A stretch of 39,003 bases of DNA, from contig JAEWMH010000206.1 of assembly GCA_023393235.1 (NCBI GenBank), positions 1 to 39,003 of the forward strand, given 5' to 3'. Made by a program: the position numbers and the translations under genes. The first letter of the stretch is position 1. Every line of letters starts with the position of its first letter. This document shows, piece by piece, positions 30,733 through 39,003 of this stretch. The notes beneath the pieces are model-generated. The model ran no database searches. It had not been told where the DNA came from and saw only the letters and a list, made by a program, of their open reading frames with translations. This DNA comes from Bacillota bacterium (GTDB lineage Bacteria; Bacillota; Bacilli; Paenibacillales; NBRC-103111).

Positions 30733-31797
30733 ATGACGGCAACAAACGATTTTTTGCAAAGACTTCTGGAGGAAAACAGACCGGCCTTTGCCTATACGGC
30801 GGACACCGATTGGAAAATTTGGCGCAGCGGGCTGAAGGAACGTCTGGCTCGGAGACTGGGGCTTCACCCGGTGCAGGCCTACAGCCGGACAACCCCGGAT
30901 GAACCGGTTTATGCAGGGGCTTCCTTCGCCCCTGACGAGCCGCCTGTTGTGCTGGAGCGGGTGCAGTGCCAGGGATATGTGCGGGAACGGGTGGAATGGA
31001 CCACCATGGACGGCATGCGGATGCCGGTTTATGTGCTGATTCCGGACGGCGTTACGGAACCCCGTCCGGGTGTTGTGGCCATTCACGGCCATGGCTACGG
31101 CAGCAGGGAAATTGTCGGACTGGAGCCGGACGGCGCGGAGCGTGGGGCTGAGCCCGGTTTGCATAAGGATTTTGCCGTGGCGCTGGTTAAACAGGGGTTT
31201 GTGGTGGCCGCACCGGAGCTATTGGCTTTTGGTGACAGAAGGCTGCCGGAGGATATCGCTGCGGGCCCCAAACAAAGCTCCTGCGCCCGGATTTCAGCGC
31301 AGCTGATGCTGCTGGGCCGCAATATCGGGGGAGTGCGGGTGGCGGAAACCATGCAGACCGTCGGCTACCTGCTGTCGCGCCAGGATGTGAAGCCCGGAGC
31401 CATCGGCTGTATGGGGATTTCCGGCGGCGGCCTGGTGGCGGCTTATACGGCTGCTCTGGATGAGCGTATCGGGGCAACCGTAGTCAGCGGTTATGCCAAC
31501 ACCTTCCAGGACAGCATCCTCTCCCGGATGCACTGCTTGGACAATTACATTCCCGGCATCCTCCAGGATGCGGAAATGCCCGAGCTGATCGGCCTGATCG
31601 CCCCCCGCAGCCTGCTGGTGGAATCCGGTGATACAGACCGGGTATTTCCCCGGGAGGGCGCCATGAAGGCTATGGAGAAGCTGACCATGATTTATGAAGC
31701 GGCCGGCGCGGATGAGAAGCTTGCCGTGGATTATTTCACCGGCGGGCATGAAATCAGCGGAGCAAAGGCTTACGAGTGGCTCCGCCGGTTGGAATAG
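30733..31797 (+). CDS. Alpha/beta hydrolase (dienelactone hydrolase / acetyl esterase-like)
   Basis: 354 residues. The core has GVVAIHGHGYGSRE (oxyanion region) and the nucleophile elbow GISGGG (Ser230), with Asp300 or Asp302 (GDTDRVFP) and His339 (GGHEI) completing the triad. There is no signal peptide. The family includes esterases near plant cell-wall genes, so deacetylation of an imported oligosaccharide is a plausible role beside the pectin esterases. ATG 30733 is chosen because GGGGGA lies 6 bases upstream; ATG 30727 directly abuts that site. The gene ends at 31797, and repeats separate it from the pectinesterase, so co-transcription is uncertain. Confidence 0.82.
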   Translation: MTATNDFLQRLLEENRPAFAYTADTDWKIWRSGLKERLARRLGLHPVQAYSRTTPDEPVYAGASFAPDEPPVVLERVQCQGYVRERVEWTTMDGMRMPVYVLIPDGVTEPRPGVVAIHGHGYGSREIVGLEPDGAERGAEPGLHKDFAVALVKQGFVVAAPELLAFGDRRLPEDIAAGPKQSSCARISAQLMLLGRNIGGVRVAETMQTVGYLLSRQDVKPGAIGCMGISGGGLVAAYTAALDERIGATVVSGYANTFQDSILSRMHCLDNYIPGILQDAEMPELIGLIAPRSLLVESGDTDRVFPREGAMKAMEKLTMIYEAAGADEKLAVDYFTGGHEISGAKAYEWLRRLE

Positions 31798-31835
31798 AAG
31801 GGGATAACGACCGACTAGAGCGCGTGTGGGCGAAT

Positions 31836-32020
31836 CTAACGGACAGGGGAGCCTCTATTTTGGCAGAAAGCGCCGCTTGCGTATTCTAACGGAAGTGAGC
31901 GACCTTATGAAGCTCCATTTAGGTCCGGTCCAGCGGATTTGTCACCAATAGCGTCTTCTGCCGCCGTTAGAAATCGAAAAGGGCATTTTGGCAGCGAATA
32001 ACGGCGCTGGCCGCCGTTAG
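31836..32020. repeat. Second cluster of CTAACGG...CCGTTAG repeats
   Basis: Copies of CTAACGG lie at about 31836, 31886 and 31999, and CCGTTAG at about 31963 and 32014. TAACGGCG-CTGGC-CGCCGTTA (31999-32019) is a perfect hairpin. TAACGGAAGTGAGCGACC (from 31887) matches 16 of 18 bases of the unit at 15042. The 31798-32135 gap holds this cluster and the palindrome after it, and no gene. Confidence 0.6.
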
Positions 32021-32082
32021 AGGGAAGAGCGCAAGACCCGGCAGCAAAGCATATGGAATCGATACTTACGACGGCTTATGCC

Positions 32083-32108
32083 TAGGGTGTGTTTGCAAAC
32101 ACGCCCTA
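32083..32108. repeat. 26-bp near-perfect palindrome before the pectinesterase gene
   Basis: It is centred on TTTGCAAA and pairs 12 of 13 positions (TAGGGTGTGTTTG against CAAACACGCCCTA). It lies 13 bases before the GAGGAGG ribosome site. It may be a regulatory site, a transcript hairpin, or a relic of the mobile element seen at 14882-14937, whose ends also begin TAGGGTG. Confidence 0.45.
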
Positions 32109-32135
32109 AGGGCAAAGCGATGAGGAGGAAACAAC

Positions 32136-33137
32136 ATGATCGTGGCCAAAGACGGAAGCGGCGATTTTACAACCATTCAGGAAGCGGTGAACGCCATCCC
32201 CGAGAATGCACAGGGCTGGACAGTCATTCAAATAAAGAACGGCGAATACAAGGAAAAGCTGGAAATCCTGAAGCCCCGCGTGAAGCTGGTGGGCGAAAGC
32301 GTGGAAGGCACGGTCCTCACGTTTGATGACTACGCCAAAAAAACCTTCCCCGACGGCAGGGAGTACGGCACCTTCAACTCCCAATCCTTCTTGATCGGCG
32401 CTGATGATTTCGAAGCCGAGAACCTGACTATTGCCAATACGGCAGGCAGCGGGGACAAGGTAGGCCAAGCGGTGGCGGTTTATGCCGACGGCGACCGGCT
32501 GGTGTTCCGGAACTGCCGGTTTACGGCCAGCCAGGACACCCTGTTTACCGCGCCTCTGCCCCCCAAGCCGGTAGAGCGGGCCACCTTTGGCGGGCCCCGG
32601 GATGCAGCGCCGCGGCGCAACCTGCGCCAATTGTATGACCGCTGCTACATTGCGGGAGATGTGGACTTTATTTTTGGCTGCGCTACTGCGGTCTTCACGG
32701 ATTGCGAGATTTTCTCGAAGAAGCGCCTTGTTCCCGAAGGGGGAGAAAAAACCATCCACGGGTACATAACCGCCGCCTCTACGGATGAAGACGTTCCTTA
32801 TGGTTATGTGTTCTCCAACTGCCGGCTGACCGGTGATGCCCCGGAGCACACCGTATATCTGGGCCGCCCTTGGCGGGATTACGGCCATACGGTTTTCCTG
32901 AATTGCTGGATGGGTGCCCATATCAAGCCGGAGGGCTGGCATTATTGGAAGCCGGAGCGGGAGGAAACTGCCCGTTATGAGGAATTCGGCAGCACCGGCC
33001 CCGGAGCGGGCAAACGGGAGAGCCGGGTGCCGTGGGCGAAGATTCTGACAGAGGAAGAAGCGGGTAAATATGACTTGAACCGGGTTCTGTCCGGCCAGGA
33101 TGGCTGGAGCCCTTTGAAGGAGGAAAAAGCACAATGA
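32136..33137 (+). CDS. Pectin methylesterase (carbohydrate esterase family 8)
   Basis: 333 residues, a parallel beta-helix enzyme that removes methyl groups from galacturonic acid. The family motifs are complete: KDGSGDFTTIQEAV at the N-terminus, ASQDTLF (Gln133), GDVDFIFG (Asp175, Asp177), and YLGRPWRDYG (Arg244, Trp246). There is no signal peptide, so it acts on oligosaccharides in the cytoplasm rather than on plant walls. A strong GAGGAGG site precedes ATG 32136. The acetylesterase gene overlaps its end by 4 bases. Confidence 0.95.
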   Translation: MIVAKDGSGDFTTIQEAVNAIPENAQGWTVIQIKNGEYKEKLEILKPRVKLVGESVEGTVLTFDDYAKKTFPDGREYGTFNSQSFLIGADDFEAENLTIANTAGSGDKVGQAVAVYADGDRLVFRNCRFTASQDTLFTAPLPPKPVERATFGGPRDAAPRRNLRQLYDRCYIAGDVDFIFGCATAVFTDCEIFSKKRLVPEGGEKTIHGYITAASTDEDVPYGYVFSNCRLTGDAPEHTVYLGRPWRDYGHTVFLNCWMGAHIKPEGWHYWKPEREETARYEEFGSTGPGAGKRESRVPWAKILTEEEAGKYDLNRVLSGQDGWSPLKEEKAQ

Positions 33138-33817
33138 GTGAGCTGACTGTATTTCTTGCGGGAGATTCCACCGTGGCGGATTATCCTCCCGAAAGGCTGC
33201 CGATGCTGGGCTGGGGAGCCAAGCTAGGCCTTTATTTGGACGGCACCGTTAAGATCGTCAACCATGCAATGAACGGCCGCAGCTCCAAAAGCTTCATTAA
33301 CGAAGGACGGCTGGAGCCTATCCGTGAGGCCATCGGCCAAGGGGATGTGTTCCTGATTCAGTTCGGCCACAATGACAGCAAGGAGGATGAGGAACGCCGG
33401 ACCGAGCCGTGGAGCAGCTATCAGGAGCATCTGGCCCAATATATTGCCGTTGCCCGGGAAAAGGGAGCGGTGCCGGTGCTGATCTCCTCCGTATGCCGCC
33501 GCCGTTTCGATGACAGCGGCCGTCTGGTGGATACCCACGGGGAATACCCCAAGGCTATGGAGGATCTGGCTGAACGGGAGAAGGTTGCCTTTATTGATCT
33601 CACCGCCAAAAGCGCGGTTCTGCTCCGCCAATTGGGAAGCGAGGATTCCGAGCAGCTGTTCACCTGGCTGAAGCCGGGGGAAAACCCCAACTATCCGGAG
33701 GGCAGCCAGGACAATACCCACCTGAACGAATACGGTGCGCAAACCGTTGCCCGCCTGGTGGCGGAGGAACTGGCTGTGCTGGATACGCCGTTGAAGGACA
33801 AGATCAAGCTGGACTAA
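33134..33817 (+). CDS. Rhamnogalacturonan acetylesterase (SGNH/CE12 type)
   Basis: 227 residues. GDST (10-13) has the catalytic Ser12, then NGRSSKSF, GHND, and DNTHLN with Asp193 and His196, the full SGNH/CE12 set. It removes acetyl groups from rhamnogalacturonan or its oligomers; Bacillus subtilis YesT/RhgT is a relative. There is no signal peptide, so it too is cytoplasmic. The ATG overlaps the pectinesterase stop (ATGA), so the two are made together in a short operon closed by a strong terminator. Confidence 0.92.
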   Translation: MSELTVFLAGDSTVADYPPERLPMLGWGAKLGLYLDGTVKIVNHAMNGRSSKSFINEGRLEPIREAIGQGDVFLIQFGHNDSKEDEERRTEPWSSYQEHLAQYIAVAREKGAVPVLISSVCRRRFDDSGRLVDTHGEYPKAMEDLAEREKVAFIDLTAKSAVLLRQLGSEDSEQLFTWLKPGENPNYPEGSQDNTHLNEYGAQTVARLVAEELAVLDTPLKDKIKLD

Positions 33818-33830
33818 TAGGATCATTATG

Positions 33831-33868
33831 AACCGCCGGAGGCTCGATGCTGTCCCGGCGGTTTTTTT
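33831..33868 (+). terminator. Intrinsic terminator of the pectin esterase operon
   Basis: A 9-bp perfect stem AACCGCCGG/CCGGCGGTT (33831-33839 with 33855-33863) is followed by a T run to 33868. Confidence 0.9.
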
Positions 33869-33983
33869 GTTGATGGGGACATTCATATTGTTATACCGTT
33901 CCGAATATTCTCTTATATTCACTGAGTTTTTCATCGCCTATAATTAAATTATGCTCTTACTTCCCGATAAAAGAGGTGCTTTG

Positions 33984-36900
33984 ATGAAACCCAAATTCCG
34001 CTATACGCCCCCTGCCAACGGGTATCCGGAATGGAACAATAACCCGGACATCTTCCAAGTAAACCGGATGGCCGCAGCGACTGCGTACATTCCGTATTCC
34101 ACTGCCGAAGAAGCGGCAGCAGGCCAAGAAGGTGCGTCTCCCTGGAAAATCTCCCTCAACGGTACATGGCAATTTCATTATGCCGACAATCCGGAAGCGC
34201 GTCCCGCTGATTTTTACCGGGCGGATTACGATACCACCGCATGGGATACCATTCCCGTTCCGGCCCACTGGCAATTTCATGGCTACGACTACCCCCAATA
34301 TACCAATGTCACCTATCCCTGGAAGGGAAAAGAGGACCTGGAGCCGCCTTTTGCCCCGGTGCGCTATAACCCGGTGGGTTCGTATGTGCGGACCTTCACG
34401 GTGCCCGACAATTGGCGGGAGCGTCCGGTATATATCAGCTTCCAAGGAGTAGAGTCCGCCTTTTATGTATGGGTGAACGGAGATCTGGTAGGCTACAGCG
34501 AGGATACCTTCACTCCTGCGGAATTTGATCTGACCCCTTACCTTATTGACGGGGAAAATAAGCTGGCCGTAGAGGTCTACCGCTGGTGCGACGCCAGCTG
34601 GCTGGAGGATCAGGACTTCTGGCGGCTGTCAGGCATCTTCCGCGAGGTGTATCTGTACAGCACCCCTATGCTTCATATCCGCGATGCTGCCGCTGTTACA
34701 GAGCTGGACGACAGCTTTGCCAGCGCACAGCTGAAGCTCAAGACCACGGTTACCCGCTACCTTCCCTCCGCCGGAGAAAAGGTTGCCGTGGAAGCCATCC
34801 TGCTGGATGCTTCCGGCCAGGCTGTAACCGATGAGCCAATTCTCTTGGAAGGCACTTTCACCGTGGAGGAGGACTCGCTGGTTCTGGCCGCTTCTGCAGC
34901 TGTGGACAATCCCCTCTTATGGAGCGCCGAAGCGCCGTATCTATACACGCTGGTTATCTGCTTGCGCGACGGGGAAGGACAGCTCCTCGAGGCCCAAAGC
35001 TGCAAAATCGGCTTCCGCCGCTTCGAAATTGAAGGCGGTCTCATGAAAATCAACGGGCAGCGGATCATGTTCCGGGGAGTAAACCGCCATGAATTCGGCT
35101 GCGATACCGGACGGGCCGTGCAGGACGAGGACATGCTACATGATATTCTCCTGATGAAGCAAAACAACATCAATGCCGTACGTACCTCCCATTATCCCAA
35201 TCACCGCAAATGGTACAAACTGTGCGATGAATACGGATTGTATGTCATCGACGAAACCAATCTGGAGACCCACGGCAGCTGGCGTTACGGCCAGCAGGAG
35301 GAGGAGGGGGCGCTGCCGGGCAGCAAGCCTGAATGGACGGCCAATGTGCTGGACCGCTGCAACTCCATGCTCCAACGCGACAAGAACCACCCGTCCGTTA
35401 TTATCTGGTCCTTGGGCAACGAGTCCTTCGGCGGGGATAACTTCCAGAGGATGCATGACTACCTGCGGGAGCAGGACCCGACACGGGTGGTCCACTATGA
35501 GGGGATCTTCCATTTCCGCGCCACGGATGCCGCTTCAGATATCGAAAGCCATATGTACAGCAAGGTGGAAACGCTGGAGGCGTATGCCTTGAGCCAGCCC
35601 TCCAAGCCTTTTATCCTGTGCGAATACAGCCACGCCATGGGCAATTCCTGCGGCGATCTGTACAAGTATTGGGAGATGTTCGACAAGTACCCGGTGCTTC
35701 AGGGGGGCTTTATCTGGGATTGGCGGGATCAGGCGATCCGGACGGAGAATGCGGATGGGGAAACCTATTTGGCTTACGGCGGCGATTTCGGCGATTTCCC
35801 CAATGACGGCACCTTCAGCGGCAACGGCCTGATTTTTGCCGACGGCACGGTGACGCCCAAGCTGGCGGAGGTGAAGGGCTGCTACCAAAGCGTACGCTTC
35901 CGGGCGGCGGATTTGAGCAAGGGCACAGTGGAGCTGGAGAACCTCTTCCTTTTCACCAATCTGGAGGAGTTTGATCTTCACTGGCGTTTGGATGTTAACG
36001 GACAGCCCCAGCAGGAGGGAATTCTGGCCGCAGCCGTAGCGCCGCTGGCTTCCGGTACGCTGCAGGTTCCTTATACCTTGCCGCAATCACTTCTCCATGG
36101 GGAGGAGGCGGTGCTGACTTTGACCCTGCTTCTGCGCAAAGACGAGGTATGGGCTTCGGCGGGCCATGAAATCGCCTTTGGCCAGTTTATCCTGCCTGTG
36201 CCGGTAGCGGAAGCTGCGGCTGCAGGGAATGTCCCCGGCGGCAGCCTCCGGATAACGGAAACAGAGCAGGCATTGACAGCGGAGGGGGGGGATTTCTCGA
36301 TAACCTTCTCTAAAAAAACCGGCCAACTTACCTCCTACAAGGCAAATGGCTTGGAGCTTCTGGCCACTGGCCCGGCCCCCCACTTCTGGCGGGCAGTAAC
36401 AGACAATGACCGGGGCAACAAACATCCCGTCCGCTGCGCCACCTGGCGGGAGGCAGGGCTGAACCGGAGGCTGCTCTCCTTCAAGGCGGAAGCGGCAACC
36501 GCGGGGGTTACAGTGGAGGCGGAATACCGGATTGCTACTGCACCCCGGTCCCATTGCACCGTACGTTACACCCTTGATGCTGCAGGTGCCCTTACCGTGG
36601 AGCAGGTGCTCAAACCAGGCGCCAATCTGCCGGAGATTCCCGTGGTTGGCCTTTTGTTCACGATGGAGCCGGCCTTCCGCCACTTGAGCTGGTATGGGAT
36701 GGGGCCCCACGAGAATTACTGCGACCGTGTGGCGGGGGCCAGACTGGGTGTGTACGAAGGAACGGTGAAGGACCAGCTCACCCCGTATCTGCGTCCCCAG
36801 GAAAGCGGTAATAAAACCGGCGTCCGCTGGGCGGAAATCCGCGATGATGGCGGACATGGACTGCGCATTGAAGGCATACCTGCCGTAGAGCTCTCCGTAC

Positions 36901-37100
36901 TGCCCTTTACACCGGAGGAGCTGGAGCAGGCCGACCATGCTTACAAACTCCCGCGGCAAACCCGTACGGTGGTCCGGGTCAACGCCCGGCAAATGGGCGT
37001 CGGCGGTGACGACAGCTGGGGCGCCCATATCCATCCGGAGTTCACTCTGCCGGCTGACCGGACGTACACCAACCGCTTTGTGCTGAAGCCGATTTTCTAG
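33984..37100 (+). CDS. lacZ: Beta-galactosidase, glycoside hydrolase family 2
   Basis: 1038 residues, the full five-domain LacZ architecture: sugar-binding N-domain, Ig-like domain, TIM barrel, second Ig-like domain and the C-terminal beta-galactosidase small-chain domain. The acid/base Glu480 (IWSLGNES) and nucleophile Glu547 (LCEYSHAMGNS) are intact, and RGVNRHEF and RTSHYPNH mark the barrel start. It hydrolyses terminal beta-galactosides; in this pectin setting galactan side chains are as likely as lactose. ATG 33984 has GAGGTG 5 bases upstream; an in-frame ATG 11 codons earlier lacks one. No signal peptide. It is probably transcribed alone. Confidence 0.95.
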   Translation: MKPKFRYTPPANGYPEWNNNPDIFQVNRMAAATAYIPYSTAEEAAAGQEGASPWKISLNGTWQFHYADNPEARPADFYRADYDTTAWDTIPVPAHWQFHGYDYPQYTNVTYPWKGKEDLEPPFAPVRYNPVGSYVRTFTVPDNWRERPVYISFQGVESAFYVWVNGDLVGYSEDTFTPAEFDLTPYLIDGENKLAVEVYRWCDASWLEDQDFWRLSGIFREVYLYSTPMLHIRDAAAVTELDDSFASAQLKLKTTVTRYLPSAGEKVAVEAILLDASGQAVTDEPILLEGTFTVEEDSLVLAASAAVDNPLLWSAEAPYLYTLVICLRDGEGQLLEAQSCKIGFRRFEIEGGLMKINGQRIMFRGVNRHEFGCDTGRAVQDEDMLHDILLMKQNNINAVRTSHYPNHRKWYKLCDEYGLYVIDETNLETHGSWRYGQQEEEGALPGSKPEWTANVLDRCNSMLQRDKNHPSVIIWSLGNESFGGDNFQRMHDYLREQDPTRVVHYEGIFHFRATDAASDIESHMYSKVETLEAYALSQPSKPFILCEYSHAMGNSCGDLYKYWEMFDKYPVLQGGFIWDWRDQAIRTENADGETYLAYGGDFGDFPNDGTFSGNGLIFADGTVTPKLAEVKGCYQSVRFRAADLSKGTVELENLFLFTNLEEFDLHWRLDVNGQPQQEGILAAAVAPLASGTLQVPYTLPQSLLHGEEAVLTLTLLLRKDEVWASAGHEIAFGQFILPVPVAEAAAAGNVPGGSLRITETEQALTAEGGDFSITFSKKTGQLTSYKANGLELLATGPAPHFWRAVTDNDRGNKHPVRCATWREAGLNRRLLSFKAEAATAGVTVEAEYRIATAPRSHCTVRYTLDAAGALTVEQVLKPGANLPEIPVVGLLFTMEPAFRHLSWYGMGPHENYCDRVAGARLGVYEGTVKDQLTPYLRPQESGNKTGVRWAEIRDDGGHGLRIEGIPAVELSVLPFTPEELEQADHAYKLPRQTRTVVRVNARQMGVGGDDSWGAHIHPEFTLPADRTYTNRFVLKPIF

Positions 37101-37122
37101 GCGATTGTCCGATGGAAACACA

Positions 37123-37301
37123 AGGTAAGTAAATATTCGCAATAGGAGCGGGAGGGATAGGGAAGGCTTGAGGGCGAGTTTTTTGCCGGTCTTGATACGC
37201 TGAAAAAGTTTAATAAAATCAAGGCCGGCAAAACGTGTTTGAGCATCAAAGCCATCCCTATCCCGGTAGCGGATATTGTCCGGAGGAATATTTATTTGCC
37301 T
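37123..37301. mobile_element. Imperfect foldback (MITE-like) element, about 179 bp
   Basis: The ends AGGTAAGTAAATATTC (37123-37138) and GAATATTTATTTGCCT (37286-37301) are inverted, 14 of 16. The arms continue through GGGATAGGGAAGGCTT against its match at 37251-37265 and a central TTTTGCCGG / CCGGCAAAA stem. No gene is inside. It may serve as a transcript end for the beta-galactosidase gene. The remaining 37302-37429 holds only a TAAAAT -10-like box near 37366. Confidence 0.6.
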
Positions 37302-37429
37302 AAACGACTTCATAGGACTGGCCACAGACCCGCACATCATATTCCGCAATCGGGAATTCGCGTGTAAAATAGAAAAAGAGCAATATTTTCCACACAGCCG
37401 TCTTTACCGAAAGGGGAAGAAATGAGCAT

Positions 37430-38491
37430 ATGGATCAAACCATCTATCAAATCGCCATTATCGGCTTCGGCGGAATGGGCAGCTACCACACTCAGCTGAT
37501 CCAGCCGGTAGCCCAGCTTCAAGTTCGCGGAGTGTACGACATTCTGCCGTACCGGATGGAATTGGCCGCCACCCAGGGCCTCCGGGCTTACAGCAGTCTT
37601 GAGGAGGTGCTGGAGGATGCGGAGGTGGATGTGGTGCTGATTGCCACACCCAACGATTCCCATAAGGAGATTGCTATCCGGGCGCTCCAGGCGGGCAAAC
37701 ATGTGATTTGCGAAAAGCCTGTGACGATGAACTCGGCGGATTTCCTGGAGATTACAGCGGCTGCGGAAGCGGCCAAACGCGTATTTACGGTCCATCAGAA
37801 CCGCCGGTGGGACCCGGATTTCCTGATTGTCAAAGAGATTGTGGAGAAGAAAAAAGCCGGCGAGGTCTTCCATGTGGAATCCCGGGTACACGGGGCCAAC
37901 GGCATCCCCGGCGATTGGCGCCAGCTTGCGGCGTACGGTGGCGGCATGCTGCTGGATTGGGGCGTGCATCTCTTAGACCAGCTGCTTTTGCTGACGGACA
38001 GTAAGATTGAAAGTGTAAAGGCGGATCTCAGCACCATTCTCGGCACTGAGGTGGATGACGGCTTTACGGCCACCATCCGGTTTAAGGACGGACTCACTGC
38101 GGTCATTGAAGTGGGAACCACCAATTACATCAAGCTGCCCCGCTGGTATGTGAAGGGGACGGAGGGCACGGCGGTGATCCGCGACTGGAGCTTGGAAGGA
38201 GAGATTGTCCGCACCAACCCGGACGTGGCCAAGGTAGAGCCGACCCCGATCCAGGCAGGAGTCGGCTTGACCAAAACCATGGCACCGCCTTCGGAGAAAT
38301 CCACTCTGCGCCTGCCGGTGGAGAAGGCCGCTCCTCCTGCCCAAAGCTTCTACGAAAATTTCGCTGCCCTCCTGGACGGACGCTCCGCCCAAGCGGTGAA
38401 GAATGAGCAGGTGCTGCGTGTGCTCCGGCTTATTGAGACGGTATTCGAAGCGGCCCGTAACCAAACTGTGGTGAAGGACACGGACCTGTAA
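37430..38491 (+). CDS. Gfo/Idh/MocA-family oxidoreductase
   Basis: 353 residues. The N-terminal Rossmann fold has IIGFGGMG (12-17), then ATPNDSH, and CEKPVTMN (Glu95-Lys96-Pro97). DWGVHLLDQ (Asp176, His180) is the catalytic part of the C-terminal domain. It would oxidise or reduce a sugar, inositol or related alcohol with NAD(P). A purine run AAAGGGGAAG lies a little far (about 12 bases) from ATG 37430; no better in-frame start is near. The MFS gene begins 5 bases after the stop, so the pair may import and convert one substrate. The substrate is unknown. Confidence 0.92.
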   Translation: MDQTIYQIAIIGFGGMGSYHTQLIQPVAQLQVRGVYDILPYRMELAATQGLRAYSSLEEVLEDAEVDVVLIATPNDSHKEIAIRALQAGKHVICEKPVTMNSADFLEITAAAEAAKRVFTVHQNRRWDPDFLIVKEIVEKKKAGEVFHVESRVHGANGIPGDWRQLAAYGGGMLLDWGVHLLDQLLLLTDSKIESVKADLSTILGTEVDDGFTATIRFKDGLTAVIEVGTTNYIKLPRWYVKGTEGTAVIRDWSLEGEIVRTNPDVAKVEPTPIQAGVGLTKTMAPPSEKSTLRLPVEKAAPPAQSFYENFAALLDGRSAQAVKNEQVLRVLRLIETVFEAARNQTVVKDTDL

Positions 38492-38496
38492 CCCAC

Positions 38497-39003
38497 ATGC
38501 GGGGCAGAATGAATCGGATTTTTTTGCTGGCCATCGTATTCGGCGGGTTTCTGGTTTTCGGCTTTTCGGAAAATGTCAAAGGACCCGCCATCCCCCGGAT
38601 TCAGGGGGATTTTTTCCTGGGAGACACGCAACTGGGACTGCTTCTTGCTCTCAATTCTCTGGGATATCTGGTGGCCTGCTCGTTTACGGGCGCTTTGTCC
38701 CGCCGGATCGGCATCAAGCTGACGGGAATTCTCGCCTTTGTGCTGATGGCGGTTTCCGGGGTGCTGATGTATCTGGCGGCTAGTTACCCATTTTTATCGG
38801 CGTCTTATTTTTTGATGTATATCGGCAACGGGATGCTGGAGATCGGTCTGGCCATTATGGCCGCGCGGATTTTCACTAAAAATACCGGCTTTATGATGAA
38901 TCTGGCCCATTTTTTCTATGGGCTCAGCTCGACAGTGGCGCCGATTATCGGGGCTTCGATGATGGGCTGGCATTTTGGGGGAGGAGGAGAATGGGGCTGG
39001 CGG
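38497..39003 (+). CDS. MFS transporter, N-terminal part
   Basis: The frame is open from ATG 38497 to the window's end (169 codons), so the gene is cut off. The start MRGRMNRIFLLAIVFGGFL leads into about five membrane helices. GPAIPRIQGDFFLGDTQLG and the loop TGALSRRIGIK (an MFS motif A equivalent) are typical of the major facilitator superfamily, FucP/NarK-like sugar branches. ATG 38509 is a second possible start. It lies 5 bases after the oxidoreductase, so they are probably one operon. Confidence 0.86.
   Translation, partial: MRGRMNRIFLLAIVFGGFLVFGFSENVKGPAIPRIQGDFFLGDTQLGLLLALNSLGYLVACSFTGALSRRIGIKLTGILAFVLMAVSGVLMYLAASYPFLSASYFLMYIGNGMLEIGLAIMAARIFTKNTGFMMNLAHFFYGLSSTVAPIIGASMMGWHFGGGGEWGWR

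Noticed and set aside
36087..37349. A 420-codon minus-strand frame across the lacZ 3' end and the foldback element
   Set aside because: It is opposite the confirmed C-terminal domain of the beta-galactosidase, and its start would lie in the repeat element.

Overview
The window looks like a chromosomal segment of a Gram-positive, fairly GC-rich, plant-polysaccharide-degrading member of the Paenibacillaceae (Paenibacillus-like). This rests on the purine-rich Shine-Dalgarno sites, the YesM/YesN-type two-component system beside a sugar ABC importer, the many sugar-acid and pectin genes, the AdeR/PucR-like regulator beside alanine dehydrogenase, and the low-complexity intergenic repeats. The species assignment is inference. 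No rRNA, tRNA, CRISPR array or intact transposase was seen.

Layout. 1-336: end of a GH105/GH88-type unsaturated glucuronyl/galacturonyl hydrolase. 589-3488: alanine dehydrogenase convergent with a PucR-family regulator. 3731-5168: polysaccharide deacetylase and GNAT acetyltransferase. 5262-8512: FCD-type GntR regulator, a remnant of an Rpn-like nuclease gene, then uxuA and a UxuB-type SDR (hexuronate catabolism) behind a palindromic operator. 8585-10300: an AT-richer acyltransferase-3 gene and a truncated stalk-domain protein gene. 10365-13823 (minus): amino-sugar operon rpiR-nagB-nagA-CBM9-like. 13991-15697: AraC regulator, about 600 bases of repeats, and a 59-residue winged-helix protein. 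15782-19540 (minus): a GGDEF protein and an HD-GYP protein, which make and break c-di-GMP. 19733-26103: sugar ABC importer (lipoprotein plus two permeases, no ATPase) followed by a YesM-like kinase and a YesN-like regulator. 26152-28103 (minus): ABC exporter behind a leader with a nine-codon peptide and an intrinsic terminator. 28171-30240: MarR regulator, ArsA/Get3-like ATPase with a C-terminal HSP20-like domain, and an 81-residue protein. 30733-38491: alpha/beta hydrolase, pectin methylesterase, rhamnogalacturonan acetylesterase, GH2 beta-galactosidase, Gfo/Idh/MocA oxidoreductase. 38497 to the end: start of an MFS transporter.

How the genes fit. GH105, UxuA, the UxuB-type SDR, the pectin esterase, the RG acetylesterase, the beta-galactosidase and probably the esterase-like hydrolase form a pectin/rhamnogalacturonan programme. 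Most lack signal peptides, so they would work on imported oligosaccharides. NagA/NagB feed amino sugars into glycolysis.

Most notable. (1) The MarR / ArsA-HSP20 / small-protein cassette: the regulator and the small protein both end in the same residues, IEIGE, using different codons. They contain the I-x-I motif that alpha-crystallin-type domains bind, and the ATPase carries such a domain. The same 20-bp palindrome sits in front of both transcription units. (2) The attenuator-like leader of the ABC exporter, whose short peptide ends in Arg-Gly-Arg. (3) Several foldback and repeat elements, one of which has split an intrinsic terminator.
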